Source of the DNA: an uncultured Phascolarctobacterium sp.
GTDB lineage: Bacteria; Bacillota; Negativicutes; Acidaminococcales; Acidaminococcaceae
Assembly: GCA_947629685.1 (NCBI GenBank)
Contig: CANREP010000005.1
Coordinates: forward strand, 1 to 64,000
Reading direction: 5' to 3'
Length of the DNA: 64,000 bases
Made by a program: the position numbers and the translations under genes
Notes under the pieces: model-generated
Database searches by the model: none
The model's input: only the letters and a program-made list of their open reading frames with translations
Told to the model about the DNA's origin: nothing
Part shown: positions 53,945 through 62,530 of the stretch, one piece after another
Numbering within the stretch: position 1 is the stretch's first letter
Layout of the letters: the number at the start of each line of letters is the position of its first letter

Positions 53945-55150
53945 TCAGGTATGATATTCACCGTTTATTTTTACATATTCATAACTGAAATCACAAGTCC
54001 ATACTGTAGCTTCAGCATCGCCGGCAGCCAGGTCGATTGCCATGGAAATATCATGTTCGGCCATGATAGGAGCAAGCTCGGAAGCCGGCACATTGCAATT
54101 CATGCCATTTTCAACCAGCCGCACGCCGCCGATAGAAAGGTTTACCTTATCGGCAGTCATCTGCGCGCCGCTGTAGCCTGCCGCACAGACGATGCGTCCC
54201 CAATTGGGGTCTTCCCCAAAGAAAGCCGTCTTGACCAGAGGCGATTTAGCTATAGCCATGGCCGCCGTCTTGGCGTCTTCCCAGCTGGCTGCGCCGGTAA
54301 CATTTACTTCGAGGAATTTCGTAGCGCCTTCGCCATCACGGGCAATCATTTTGGCCAGCTCGGTAGCGCAAGCCAGCAAAGCTTCAAAAAACGCCGGATA
54401 ATCAGGATGCTCTTCAGAAATGATGATCTCATTTTCTGCCAGGCCGTTAGCCAGTACGATCATACTGTCATTTGTGCTGGTATCACCATCTACTACCACC
54501 ATATTGAAAGATTTATCGGCAGCAGCTTTTACGGCGCGTTTCAGAACATCGGGAGCGACAGCGGCATCAGTAGTGATAAAAGTAAGCATGGTAGCCATAT
54601 TAGGATGAATCATGCCGGCCCCTTTAGCGATACCTGCAATGGTAACTTTCTTTCCGCCGATATTTACTTCATAAGCGGCTCTTTTGACAAAAGTATCCGT
54701 AGTCTGGATAGCCAGCGCACAGCTTTCGCCTTCATTTTCATCCAAGGCATCCACGGCATCTTCAATACCTGTCAGCAGCTTGTCCATAGGCAAAAACTGG
54801 CCGATTACGCCGGTAGAGCAGACAAAGACCTGCTTCGGCTCAATACCCAACAAGTCTGCCGCATGTGCCTGCATTTTTTCAGCATCGCCAATACCCTGTT
54901 CACCAGTGCAGGCATTAGCACAGCCGCTGTTGACTACGATAGCCTGGGCATAAGCTTCTTTATTAACTTCACGACTTACCAATACAGGCGCCGCGCACAT
55001 CTTATTTTGCGTAAATACCGCACCGCAGGCTGCAGGTACAGTACTGTAGATAACAGCCACGTCATGGTTACCGCTAACCTTGATACCGGCTTTGACGCCG
55101 GCAGCAATAAATCCCTGCGGCGCTGTAAGCCAGCCGTCTGTTTTCTTCAT
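53945..55150 (-). CDS. argJ: Bifunctional ornithine acetyltransferase / N-acetylglutamate synthase
   Basis: ArgJ recycles the acetyl group from acetylornithine to glutamate and may also use acetyl-CoA. The self-cleavage region MIHPNMATMLTFITTDA (near residue 185) holds the new N-terminal nucleophile Thr of the beta chain. The TWGT-like N-terminus reads DGWLTAPQGFIAAGVKAG. At 401 aa it is full length. No separate argA or argE is in the operon, in keeping with the cyclic acetyl pathway. Confidence 0.97.
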   Translation of the reverse strand: MKKTDGWLTAPQGFIAAGVKAGIKVSGNHDVAVIYSTVPAACGAVFTQNKMCAAPVLVSREVNKEAYAQAIVVNSGCANACTGEQGIGDAEKMQAHAADLLGIEPKQVFVCSTGVIGQFLPMDKLLTGIEDAVDALDENEGESCALAIQTTDTFVKRAAYEVNIGGKKVTIAGIAKGAGMIHPNMATMLTFITTDAAVAPDVLKRAVKAAADKSFNMVVVDGDTSTNDSMIVLANGLAENEIIISEEHPDYPAFFEALLACATELAKMIARDGEGATKFLEVNVTGAASWEDAKTAAMAIAKSPLVKTAFFGEDPNWGRIVCAAGYSGAQMTADKVNLSIGGVRLVENGMNCNVPASELAPIMAEHDISMAIDLAAGDAEATVWTCDFSYEYVKINGEYHT

Positions 55151-55172
55151 ATCTTTTCAACCTCTTTCTTTA

Positions 55173-56207
55173 TTAAGGATATACCGGCAGCTGACGTAAT
55201 CCGGCAGTTTCGTCAAACCCGAACATTACATTCATATTCTGCACTGCCTGCCCTGCCGCGCCCTTGACCAGATTATCCAGGCAGCTCATCACGATTACGC
55301 GGCCCGTACGTCTGTCTGTCTGCCAGCCTATATCAACATAATTGGAAGCCCTGATATTCTTTATTTCCGGGCACACGCCCTGACCGCGCAGACGGATAAA
55401 GAATTCGTCGCCGTACATGGCTTCGAAAGCGTCGGCAACCTGACTGTCGCTGACACCGTCTTTCAGCTGGGCGTAACAGGTGGCCAGAATACCGCGATCT
55501 ACCGGCAGCAGATGCGGCGTAAACTGTATTACCACATCTTCGCCGGCAAAGTCGCTGTACACCTGCTCTATTTCCGGGGTATGCCTGTGGCTGGCAACGC
55601 CATAAGCATGGAAGTTCTCATTAACACTGCAATACATGCTCCCCTGTTTCAGACTTCTGCCTGCACCGGTAGTGCCGGACTTGGCATCCACGACGATACC
55701 CTTGGCCTCTATCAGGCCGGCTTTCAACAGCGGCACTAATGCCAGGATGCTGCAAGTAGTGTAGCAACCCGGGTTTGCCAGCAAAACGGCATCTTTCACC
55801 AAAGACCGGTAAAGCTCTGTCAAGCCATAGACAGCGTGAGCCTCCGGGTCTTCATGTTTTACTTTATACCACTGCTCAAAAACACGGTAATCTTTAAAAC
55901 GGTAGTCGCCGCCAAGATCAATAATCTTCGTTTTTTGACCGCGCAGACGGCGTCCGATCTTCATGGCATGACCATGCGGCAGCGCAATAAAGATAACATC
56001 GCTGTCAGCTGCGATAGCTTCAATATCATGCATGGAAGAAAGCTCTTTTTCTATCCGCCCTGCCAGATGCGGATACATCTGGGAAATCATTTCACCCGTA
56101 CTGCTTTCAGAAGTAATGGCAGCAATTTCAGCTTCAGGATGCCCATCAAGCAGCCTGAGCAGTTCCACCCCAGCATAGCCGGTTGCACCAATAACGCTCG
56201 CTTTCAT
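55173..56207 (-). CDS. argC: N-acetyl-gamma-glutamyl-phosphate reductase
   Basis: ArgC reduces acetylglutamyl phosphate with NADPH. The nucleotide-binding start ASVIGATGYAGVELLRLL is at residues 3-20; the catalytic cysteine is in LLANPGCYTTCSILAL near 148; HRHTPEIEQ near 208 provides the catalytic His. At 344 aa it is full length. It is the first gene of argC-J-B-D-F-G-H, with AAGGAGG 7 bases before the ATG and ArgR-like boxes upstream. Confidence 0.97.
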   Translation of the reverse strand: MKASVIGATGYAGVELLRLLDGHPEAEIAAITSESSTGEMISQMYPHLAGRIEKELSSMHDIEAIAADSDVIFIALPHGHAMKIGRRLRGQKTKIIDLGGDYRFKDYRVFEQWYKVKHEDPEAHAVYGLTELYRSLVKDAVLLANPGCYTTCSILALVPLLKAGLIEAKGIVVDAKSGTTGAGRSLKQGSMYCSVNENFHAYGVASHRHTPEIEQVYSDFAGEDVVIQFTPHLLPVDRGILATCYAQLKDGVSDSQVADAFEAMYGDEFFIRLRGQGVCPEIKNIRASNYVDIGWQTDRRTGRVIVMSCLDNLVKGAAGQAVQNMNVMFGFDETAGLRQLPVYP

Positions 56208-56223
56208 ATATACCTCCTTTTTG

Positions 56224-56262
56224 TTTTGTAATTATACACCTTTTATGTATAATTTTACAAGT
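56224..56262 (-). promoter_or_regulatory. arg operon promoter with two ArgR-like boxes
   Basis: TTGTAA (56255-56260) and TATAAT (56231-56236) are 18 bp apart. The same bases make two near-palindromic boxes, TTGTAAAATTATACATA (about 56244-56260) and GTGTATAATTACAAAA (about 56224-56239), close to the ARG-box pattern TGNATWWWWATNCA. They cover both promoter elements, as expected for repression by ArgR with arginine. argR is not in the window. Confidence 0.7.
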
Positions 56263-56377
56263 GTTTTATTTGCTTTGCCTGATAAAAACACTAACCCATT
56301 TTATATTTTATATTGTACTACTTTTGGGGAGATTTTCCAAAACTTTTTAGTTATTTAAGGCATTTTCTCAAAAGTTT

Positions 56378-56406
56378 TTGCCTTAATTTCAGTTTCTTGC
56401 TAAAAT
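56378..56406 (+). promoter_or_regulatory. Promoter of the GT51 gene
   Basis: TTGCCT (56378-56383) and TAAAAT (56401-56406) with a 17-bp spacer lie 30 bases before the ATG. The 229-base gap from argC also holds the arg promoter; I see nothing else in it. Confidence 0.72.
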
Positions 56407-56436
56407 AAATCTAACAAAAAAATCGAGGTCGCAAAA

Positions 56437-57249
56437 ATGTTTAAAACCATAATCCTGGTAGTCATCATCTTTATAGGTATGGCCGTATATGATTCCAATA
56501 CTCCCAGCCAACCCCGGCAAGGGACAGAAAATAAAATAGAGCAGCATGAAAAAAGCGCCGTCAAAGCCCTGCTGCTCTCTATCCTGCCGCCGCAGGAAGA
56601 GTGGCCTTCCCCATTGCAGAAAATATATCTTACTTTCAATATGGAAGAAGTTATCGACCCTATCAGAGAAAGCCCGGACTGGACGCCTTTTCCTGCCATC
56701 CCCAAAGATATGCGGCAGGCAATCATCGCCATCGAAGATCACGGTTTCTACGAACACGGCGCTATTGCAGCAGCCGGAGTATTGCGGGCCGCTTTAGTAA
56801 ACATCTCGGCAGGCGAAGTCCTGCAGGGCGGCAGCACGCTGACCCAGCAATTTGTCAAAAATGTCTTTCTTACCCACGAACAGAGTATGGAAAGAAAAAT
56901 AGAAGAAGCCATCCTTTCCCTGATGTTGGAAGAAAAATACAGTAAGGATGAAATCCTTGCGCTTTATCTTAATACCACCTACTTCGGCGCCGGAGCAAAC
57001 GGTCTGTCTCAGGCAGCTAAAACATATTTTGGCAAATCTCCTCAGGCGCTCACGCTCGCCGAAGCCGCCGTTATCGCCGCACTTCCCTACGCGCCTTCAG
57101 CTTTGAATCCGCTGGAAAACCCAGAAGGCTGTAAAAAGCGCCAGCTGTTAGTACTCCAATCCATGCAAAAATACGGTTTTATTGACCAGGACCGTGCTGC
57201 TCAGGCCGCAGCTGAACCAATTTTTCTTGCTAACGGCACAACTATGTAA
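56437..57249 (+). CDS. Monofunctional peptidoglycan glycosyltransferase (GT51)
   Basis: A membrane-anchored glycan polymerase (one N-terminal helix, residues 2-18) acting on lipid II outside the inner membrane. The GT51 motifs are in order: AIIAIEDHGFYEHGAI (catalytic Glu near residue 97), QGGSTLTQQFVKNVFLT near 130, RKIEEAILSLMLEEKYSKDEILALYLN near 150, FGAGANGLSQAAKTYFGK near 182. No transpeptidase domain follows, so it is MtgA-like at 270 aa. Monofunctional enzymes are more usual in Gram-negative-envelope bacteria, which agrees weakly with a diderm Firmicute. Confidence 0.9.
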   Translation: MFKTIILVVIIFIGMAVYDSNTPSQPRQGTENKIEQHEKSAVKALLLSILPPQEEWPSPLQKIYLTFNMEEVIDPIRESPDWTPFPAIPKDMRQAIIAIEDHGFYEHGAIAAAGVLRAALVNISAGEVLQGGSTLTQQFVKNVFLTHEQSMERKIEEAILSLMLEEKYSKDEILALYLNTTYFGAGANGLSQAAKTYFGKSPQALTLAEAAVIAALPYAPSALNPLENPEGCKKRQLLVLQSMQKYGFIDQDRAAQAAAEPIFLANGTTM

Positions 57250-57287
57250 AAAAAGACGTCAAAGCTAAAAAGCTTCGACGTCTTTTT
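57250..57287. terminator. Bidirectional terminator
   Basis: AAAAAGACGTC and its complement (57250-57260, 57277-57287) enclose an inner AAGCT/AGCTT stem. It lies between the GT51 gene and convergent pgi, overlapping the pgi stop. Confidence 0.88.
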
Positions 57288-58732
57288 TATTTTGCCAGCT
57301 CGCGCTTCATAATCTTCTTGTAAGCTTCTACACCTGGCTGGTCATAGGCATCCACATTGGCCAGTTCGCCTTCGTAAGCAATACTGAGCATCAGAAAATA
57401 TAATATCTGCCCGATATAAAATTCATTTAACGCCGGCAAAGAATACAGCGCGCTGAAACGCCTGTCATCGTCAAGCGCCTCTCTGTTGGCCTTTAAAGCC
57501 GCATCAAGAGCGTATTTAAGCGAAAGCCCGCTGTATTTAGCCAGCGCCTCCATTTCCGGGAACGGATTTCCCAGATGAATGTCATACATGAAATTTTCTA
57601 CCTGCAGAAACTGGATGACTTTGTCTCTCTTGCCGTCCTGATGCTGCTGCGTCTGGGCGTGCATATCCGTGCTGCCAACAGCTGCAACAGGAGTACGGCC
57701 GTAGAATACTGTACTGCCCTCTCTGTCCTTACGCTTGCCAAGAGACTCAGCCAGCAGCTGAACATACCATTCGCCCAAAGATTTCAGGCACATGCCGTAG
57801 CCCATAAACACTTCTATATCACAAGCATATTTTTCTGCGGCAATATATTTCAAACAAGCATTGAGCAGCGCCGGATTGCTATGCCAATCAGAACTTTGAC
57901 ATGCTCTATCCATTTCTCTGGCACCACGCAAAAGCTCTTCCATATCTAAGCCAATAATGGCTGCCGTTACAAGCCCAGGATTATGCAGTACGGAAAACCT
58001 GCCGCCGATTCCTTCTTTAATATTAAAAGCAAGCCAGCCGTTTTCTTTAGCTAACATATATAACGGAGAAGCAACACTTTCCTGTAAATCTGTTACAACC
58101 GCAACTTCCGTATTTATCAATACATTCCTGCTGCAGGCTTCATAAAAATAACTGAAAGCAGTCAAGGTCTCAAGAGTAGTACCAGACTTAGAAATGGGCA
58201 CGAGCAGGACAGTAAATTTACCGCTTTTCGCCTCAATCTTTCTGGCAATGTTAGTAATCTGCTTCATAAATTGCATACACTGTCTGGGATCCATATTATT
58301 ACCCGCAAAGAATACATACGGATAATCCCGGCGTTCTTCCCTGCTCAGATTATTCCATCCTTCGCCGCAGAAAATATCGAACAGCACCTTATTGCCCAGA
58401 TATGAACCGCCCACACCCAAAAAGACAACTACATCTACTTTTTCTCTGGCATAAACAGTCAGCTGCTGGAGCGCAGCCAGCGAATCACGATCATTAGGGT
58501 TACCAGCTTCCAGATAGGGCAGCTGCGTAAAATATACCGGCTCCGGCGCGCCATCCTTAGATAAATGGCCTCGCACATAACCGGTAGCACGCATTGTTTC
58601 CACACCTTGTACCGCAGCCGCAATTCTTTCACTTATTTCCGTAAGATCATTCTCCTGGATTCTGCCTTTACCCAACATTGTAGCGTAATCAAAAATAAAA
58701 TTATCTTCTAATACAATTTTGTTATCAAGCAT
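57287..58732 (-). CDS. pgi: Glucose-6-phosphate isomerase
   Basis: Pgi interconverts glucose-6- and fructose-6-phosphate. It shows VVFLGVGGSYLGNKVLFDIF near residue 100, the sugar-phosphate loop VPISKSGTTLETLTAFSYF near 180, and GIGGRFSVLHNPGLVTAAIIG near 235. About 481 aa from the ATG at 58732, which is favoured by GGTGG just upstream over an in-frame start 8 codons earlier. It has its own unit, convergent with the GT51 gene. Confidence 0.95.
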   Translation of the reverse strand: MLDNKIVLEDNFIFDYATMLGKGRIQENDLTEISERIAAAVQGVETMRATGYVRGHLSKDGAPEPVYFTQLPYLEAGNPNDRDSLAALQQLTVYAREKVDVVVFLGVGGSYLGNKVLFDIFCGEGWNNLSREERRDYPYVFFAGNNMDPRQCMQFMKQITNIARKIEAKSGKFTVLLVPISKSGTTLETLTAFSYFYEACSRNVLINTEVAVVTDLQESVASPLYMLAKENGWLAFNIKEGIGGRFSVLHNPGLVTAAIIGLDMEELLRGAREMDRACQSSDWHSNPALLNACLKYIAAEKYACDIEVFMGYGMCLKSLGEWYVQLLAESLGKRKDREGSTVFYGRTPVAAVGSTDMHAQTQQHQDGKRDKVIQFLQVENFMYDIHLGNPFPEMEALAKYSGLSLKYALDAALKANREALDDDRRFSALYSLPALNEFYIGQILYFLMLSIAYEGELANVDAYDQPGVEAYKKIMKRELAK

Positions 58733-58899
58733 TTTTCCACCATTAAAATTCATCAAAATTACTGCTCTTATTATAGCATATATCTCTTAATATTTCGGAA
58801 AATATTAATTTATCTTAAAATAATACTTTTTTACAACTGGAGCAACTTGTGTTTTATCCATAACAAAAGTTATAATTAAATAAAAACGGAGGTATCCTT

Positions 58900-59415
58900 A
58901 TGATTAATAATAGTTTAAAAAACTATAGCAACGAGCAACTAATTGAAATAATAGAAAATTACTGTAAAAACTGGCTTGCTATGGATGGTCTGTGGTTTCA
59001 GTCCGTAGAGCAAAAATATGGTATGGAAGAAGCTATGGAACACGATCATGCTGTTTGGGAAAAGTTTACTGTTATTGAAGCCAAGCGTATTAAAAACTTT
59101 TTAAAACTGCCGGCACAGGCAGGTATCGAAGGACTGAAGCAAGCACTAAAGATGCGCCTGTACGCCAATATTAACCATGATGACATTATAATTGAGGGAA
59201 ATGTACTTATTTATCGCACTACCGAATGCCGTGTACAGCATGCTCGCAGTAGTAAAAATATGCCTTTGCACCCTTGCCGCTCTGTCGGTATTATAGAATA
59301 CACTGGTTTTGCAAAAACTATAGACAGCCGGTTCAGCTGTGAATGTTTAAGTTGCTATCCTGATATTATTGATGACACTTGCCACTGTGCCTGGAAATTC
59401 GTTCTTAATAATTAG
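58900..59415 (+). CDS. Conserved hypothetical protein, DUF6125-like
   Basis: A soluble 171-aa protein with no signal peptide. The opening EQLIEIIENYCKNWLAMDGLWFQSVEQKYGMEEAMEHD (residues 12-49) recalls the DUF6125 family of anaerobes; the match is from memory and uncertain. The C-terminal third has a cysteine cluster: HPCRSVG, then FSCECLSCYPD and DTCHCAWKF (Cys near 126, 145, 147, 150, 160, 162), which could bind a metal or small molecule. GGAGG lies 8 bases before the ATG. It is a single gene between pgi (divergent) and the tRNA pair. Function unknown. Confidence 0.7.
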   Translation: MINNSLKNYSNEQLIEIIENYCKNWLAMDGLWFQSVEQKYGMEEAMEHDHAVWEKFTVIEAKRIKNFLKLPAQAGIEGLKQALKMRLYANINHDDIIIEGNVLIYRTTECRVQHARSSKNMPLHPCRSVGIIEYTGFAKTIDSRFSCECLSCYPDIIDDTCHCAWKFVLNN

Positions 59416-59480
59416 AAAGCGGATTTTTTAGACACAGCTTATATCTTTATTACAACAAACATATCAAGATTAAAATAAAA

Positions 59481-59510
59481 TAAGGAGCCTTACTAAAATA
59501 AGGCCCCTTA
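59481..59510 (-). terminator. Terminator of the tRNA-Gln/tRNA-Glu transcript
   Basis: A 12-bp stem (TAAGGAGCCTTA with TAAGGCCCCTTA, one mismatch) and TTTTATTTT on the minus strand, 40 bases past tRNA-Glu. The rest of 59416-59550 is AT-rich and appears empty. Confidence 0.8.
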
Positions 59511-59550
59511 TGCTTTATAAAATACAATTTTTAAAAATTGTGGTATATTG

Positions 59551-59625
59551 TGGTAGCGCTAACGGGAATCGAACCCGTGATTTCGCCTTGAGAGGGCGAC
59601 GTCTTAGCCGCTTGACCATAGCGCC
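59551..59625 (-). tRNA. tRNA-Glu (anticodon CTC)
   Basis: A 75-base cloverleaf. The acceptor stem is GGCGCTA/TAGCGCT, the anticodon loop CTCTCAA sits in TCGCC/GGCGA giving CTC, and the T loop is TTCGATT within CGGG/CCCG. CCA is encoded. It reads GAG. Second in a pair after tRNA-Gln. Confidence 0.95.
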
Positions 59626-59638
59626 AGGAAAACAAAAA

Positions 59639-59712
59639 TGGCTCCGGGACTAGGACTCGAACCCAGACTAAATGATCCAGAGTCACTTGTGCTACCATTA
59701 CACCATCCCGGA
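59639..59712 (-). tRNA. tRNA-Gln (anticodon CTG)
   Basis: A 74-base cloverleaf. The acceptor stem is TCCGGGA/TCCCGGA with discriminator G and encoded CCA; the anticodon loop CTCTGGA in AGTGA/TCATT gives CTG, reading CAG. The T loop is TTCGAGT. It is transcribed before tRNA-Glu, 13 bases apart. Confidence 0.94.
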
Positions 59713-59737
59713 GTATGCGTTCCGTAGAACATTTATG

Positions 59738-59766
59738 ATTATAACGCAATCAATATAATTTTGCAA
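59738..59766 (-). promoter_or_regulatory. Promoter of the tRNA-Gln/tRNA-Glu pair
   Basis: TTGCAA (59761-59766) and TATAAT (59738-59743) are 17 bp apart, 25 bases before tRNA-Gln. Confidence 0.82.
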
Positions 59767-59792
59767 GCACTTTTTTATTTTTTCTGTTATTT

Positions 59793-60356
59793 TTATTCTA
59801 CCAAAAGCAGTCCGTAGATTTTTAATTCTCTAATCGGCCCAGTAATCACCCGCATACGAAAACCGTTGTCATTAGCCAGAGCAAATACGTCGATGCCGCA
59901 CGCTTCCAGAGACGGACGGGCTTTGGTAGGATTGATACATTTTTTCAGATTACATTGCGCGCACAAACGGCAACGACCTGCTTTAAGGGAAAAAGCTCTG
60001 TAATGATTCTGAAAAAAAGCTTCTTTTTCCAAAGCCAGCAGAATATCCAGCAGCCCATTGCTCATACTCAGGTCCGCCGCGGCAAAATCAGTATGATCAT
60101 CTTCCTTTAAGGGAAAAGTATATTCTACCAATACTGCCTTAGTATATTCAGCCAAAAATTCACGCATCTGCTCATATCCCGGAGTATATGGCGGACAGCA
60201 CAGACTAAGTCCATAATTAGGACAGCCATACTGGCATTTCATACGCGTCCATGCACCCGTCCTGATACCAGCTACATCAATGATTTTCGCTGCACTTGCA
60301 CCCAGTTCGCAAGCCCTGCTTCTCAGCTCTTCCAGGTCATCTGCCAGCTTCTGCAT
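59793..60356 (-). CDS. DUF2284 cysteine-rich, predicted metal-binding protein
   Basis: 187 aa with many cysteines placed as in DUF2284: MKCQYGCPNYGLSLCCPPYTP (near residues 38-58), and CRLCAQCNLKKCINPTKARPSLEACGIDVF (near 130-160). The pattern suggests Fe-S or other metal binding; the family's reaction is unknown. It begins 2 bases after the sufB-like stop, so it is the third gene of a sufC-sufB-DUF2284 run. That position makes a role near cluster assembly or metal handling possible. A start at 60356 fits, with GGGGATG upstream. Confidence 0.85.
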   Translation of the reverse strand: MQKLADDLEELRSRACELGASAAKIIDVAGIRTGAWTRMKCQYGCPNYGLSLCCPPYTPGYEQMREFLAEYTKAVLVEYTFPLKEDDHTDFAAADLSMSNGLLDILLALEKEAFFQNHYRAFSLKAGRCRLCAQCNLKKCINPTKARPSLEACGIDVFALANDNGFRMRVITGPIRELKIYGLLLVE

Positions 60357-60358
60357 AC

Positions 60359-61573
60359 TTACATCCCCTTATTTAAACTGAAAGTATCCAAGGTGTCTGA
60401 AATCTTCTTGGCCAGGCTGTCCGGCAAACCTTCGATATTAACATTCAAAAAGCCGCGGACGATGGTAGCAGTCGCTTCATCTTCATCCAGGCCGCGCGCC
60501 ATGAGGTACTCTATTTCTTCCGGCGCAATCCTGCCTACTGCTGCTTCATGGCTCATTTCTGCATTGCCGGTAAATGCATCCAGCTGCGGTATGGCAGAAA
60601 TATAGCCTTCGTTGGAAAGCATCAGTCCATGACATTCCAGATGCGCCCTTACTCCTTCGGCATTACCGCTCAGCGTGCCGCGGTTGATGACTTCGCCGCC
60701 GGTAGAAATAGTCCTGGTAACGATTTCTGCACGCGTACCCGGCACTTCCAGGATAGCTTTGCCGCCGATATCAAGATGCGATCCTTTGGGCGCCACCAGG
60801 ATGGAGTTAAGACGCGCCACAGCTCCTTCGCCAACCAGGCGCGTAACAGGATTCATCTGTACGTCTTTCACCCTGTCCATGCACACATAGTTGGAAATAA
60901 ACTGGCCGCCTGCTTCGATAATGGTCACGCTGCGGGGACGTACAGCAATATTTTCTCCCCAGCTGTGAATCATGGTAAAGGTCAGTTTAGCGTTTTTGCC
61001 GACATAAAATTCGCTGATACCCAGATGTACCGCTTTATCAACTTCAGGGTCGCTGGCGCAGCCGGAAATAATATTCAGTTCTGCTCCTTCTTCGACGATG
61101 ACGATATTATGTACACGCTGCAGCTGCTGTTCATGGCTTAAAAATACGCAGGCCTGCAGAGGATACTTGATTTTTTCGCCTGCTTTGACGCGGATAAAGT
61201 AACCGTTTTCTTCTTCCAGCGCCGTAATGGCCGTATACTTATCCATATCGGGAGCGACAGCCTTCCACCAGTATTTTTCTACCAGTTCAGGATATTTTTT
61301 AGCTGCCAGACCGGTATTCATCAATTCCAGCGGCGTCTGCACACTTACCTCGGCCTGCAGCGGCGCATTATCCACCTGGATAAAGCTGGCGCTGCGGTTT
61401 TTGCCGTCCAGTTCGATGCCCACGCGCTCCATACGTTCTTTGCCGCCTGCAGAAAGATCTTCTGCAGTGCGGATATGCACGTCGTTATTGTCGCTATACT
61501 GCTGTAAGTCTATATCGTTGCCGAAAGCGCCCTTCTTCTGCAGAGCATCTTGTAAAACCTTTGTATCTTTCAT
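60359..61573 (-). CDS. sufB: SufB/SufD-type Fe-S cluster assembly scaffold
   Basis: A single SufBD-family protein of 404 aa. The beta-helix core (NIVIVEEGAELNIISGCASDPE near residue 160, GEGAVARLNSILVAPKGSHLDIGGKAIL near 250) and the conserved C-terminus SHEAAVGRIAPEEIEYLMARGLDEDEA near 340-370 are clear. With only sufC beside it and no sufD, sufS or sufU, it resembles the minimal SufBC (SMS-type) systems of anaerobes and archaea. The ATG at 61573 overlaps the sufC stop as TAATG. Confidence 0.92.
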   Translation of the reverse strand: MKDTKVLQDALQKKGAFGNDIDLQQYSDNNDVHIRTAEDLSAGGKERMERVGIELDGKNRSASFIQVDNAPLQAEVSVQTPLELMNTGLAAKKYPELVEKYWWKAVAPDMDKYTAITALEEENGYFIRVKAGEKIKYPLQACVFLSHEQQLQRVHNIVIVEEGAELNIISGCASDPEVDKAVHLGISEFYVGKNAKLTFTMIHSWGENIAVRPRSVTIIEAGGQFISNYVCMDRVKDVQMNPVTRLVGEGAVARLNSILVAPKGSHLDIGGKAILEVPGTRAEIVTRTISTGGEVINRGTLSGNAEGVRAHLECHGLMLSNEGYISAIPQLDAFTGNAEMSHEAAVGRIAPEEIEYLMARGLDEDEATATIVRGFLNVNIEGLPDSLAKKISDTLDTFSLNKGM

Positions 61574-62370
61574 TATTTTTTCCTCCTGCAGCCGCCATTG
61601 GCACAAGTTTCATATCCCGACTGGCTAATGCAGCTCAGTACGTCAAGCGGGTCACCGCCCGGACAGGTCAGCGTTCCCTGATAAAGTATATGTGCATGTG
61701 AAGCAGGCACATATTTCAGGATATGTCCCACATGGGTGATAATCAGTCCGCTGCGTTTTGTTCCAGCCAGCGGATTGCTGCCGCAGGCATTCTGGACGCA
61801 GCAAGGTTTATCGCATCCGCTGCCGCCGCAGGGCTCATTATTCAAAATATAGTTGGCAGCTCGTCCTACCAGGGCGATATTTTCTACATCGACACCTGAT
61901 TCCGGCTCATCCAAAAGCAGCAGATCAGGCTTCTGCGCCATCAGCTGCAGCAGCTCGCTGCGTTTTAATTCGCCACCGCTGAAGCCTTCGTTGACACTGC
62001 GGTCCAAAAAGTCGGACAGGCCCATCCACTCAGCCATTTTTTCTGTCTCTTCGGGTGTAGCACCGCAGATACCGATCATCTGCCGCAGGCTAAGGCCTCT
62101 GATCGTAGGCGGGCGCTGAATCATTACGCCCACGCCCATTTTAGCGCGTTCATAACAGGGAGCGTCAGTTATATCCTGTCCCTTAAAATAAATTTTTCCT
62201 TCCAATACCTGGTATCTGTCAAACCCCATAATAGTACCAATCAAAGTTGATTTGCCCGTACCGTTAGGTCCGAATAAAACATGCACCTCGCCAGGAGCGA
62301 TATGCAGATTGATATTTTGTAAAATCTGTTTGCCTCTTACAGCCACAGATAAATTTTCTATACGTAACAC
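61573..62370 (-). CDS. sufC: SufC ATPase with a cysteine-rich insertion
   Basis: SufC is the ABC-type ATPase of SUF cluster assembly. It shows Walker A FGPNGTGKST (residues 33-42), signature GFSGGELKR (129-137), Walker B LLLLDEPESGVDV (149-161) and the H-loop LIITHVGHILKYV (209-221). Between the D-loop helix and the H-loop lie some 25 extra residues (about 178-205) holding Cys181, 186, 190, 191 and 196, and the tail adds Cys236, 247, 256 and 261. SufC normally has no such cluster. The start is GTG at 62370 with AGGAG 10 bases upstream. First gene of sufC-sufB-DUF2284. Confidence 0.92.
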   Translation of the reverse strand: MLRIENLSVAVRGKQILQNINLHIAPGEVHVLFGPNGTGKSTLIGTIMGFDRYQVLEGKIYFKGQDITDAPCYERAKMGVGVMIQRPPTIRGLSLRQMIGICGATPEETEKMAEWMGLSDFLDRSVNEGFSGGELKRSELLQLMAQKPDLLLLDEPESGVDVENIALVGRAANYILNNEPCGGSGCDKPCCVQNACGSNPLAGTKRSGLIITHVGHILKYVPASHAHILYQGTLTCPGGDPLDVLSCISQSGYETCANGGCRRKK

Positions 62371-62530
62371 AGCGCTATCTCCTTTGCCAAAAATTACTGT
62401 TTAACTTATTATAACATAAGATAAGGTTTTAATCCCTACTATTTTACAAGGATTTAAAATTTTTTCACATTCTTTACTATCTTCTGAAATGTGCTAAAAT
62501 AAAATTTAAATCTAAACTCAGGAGGCAATA

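Noticed and set aside
53939..55267. 442-codon open frame on the plus strand opposite argJ and argC
   Set aside because: It spans the argC-argJ junction on the wrong strand, resembles no family, and follows from the third-position bias of argJ.
59531..59749. 72-codon minus-strand open frame
   Set aside because: It reads straight through tRNA-Gln and tRNA-Glu, so it is not a gene.
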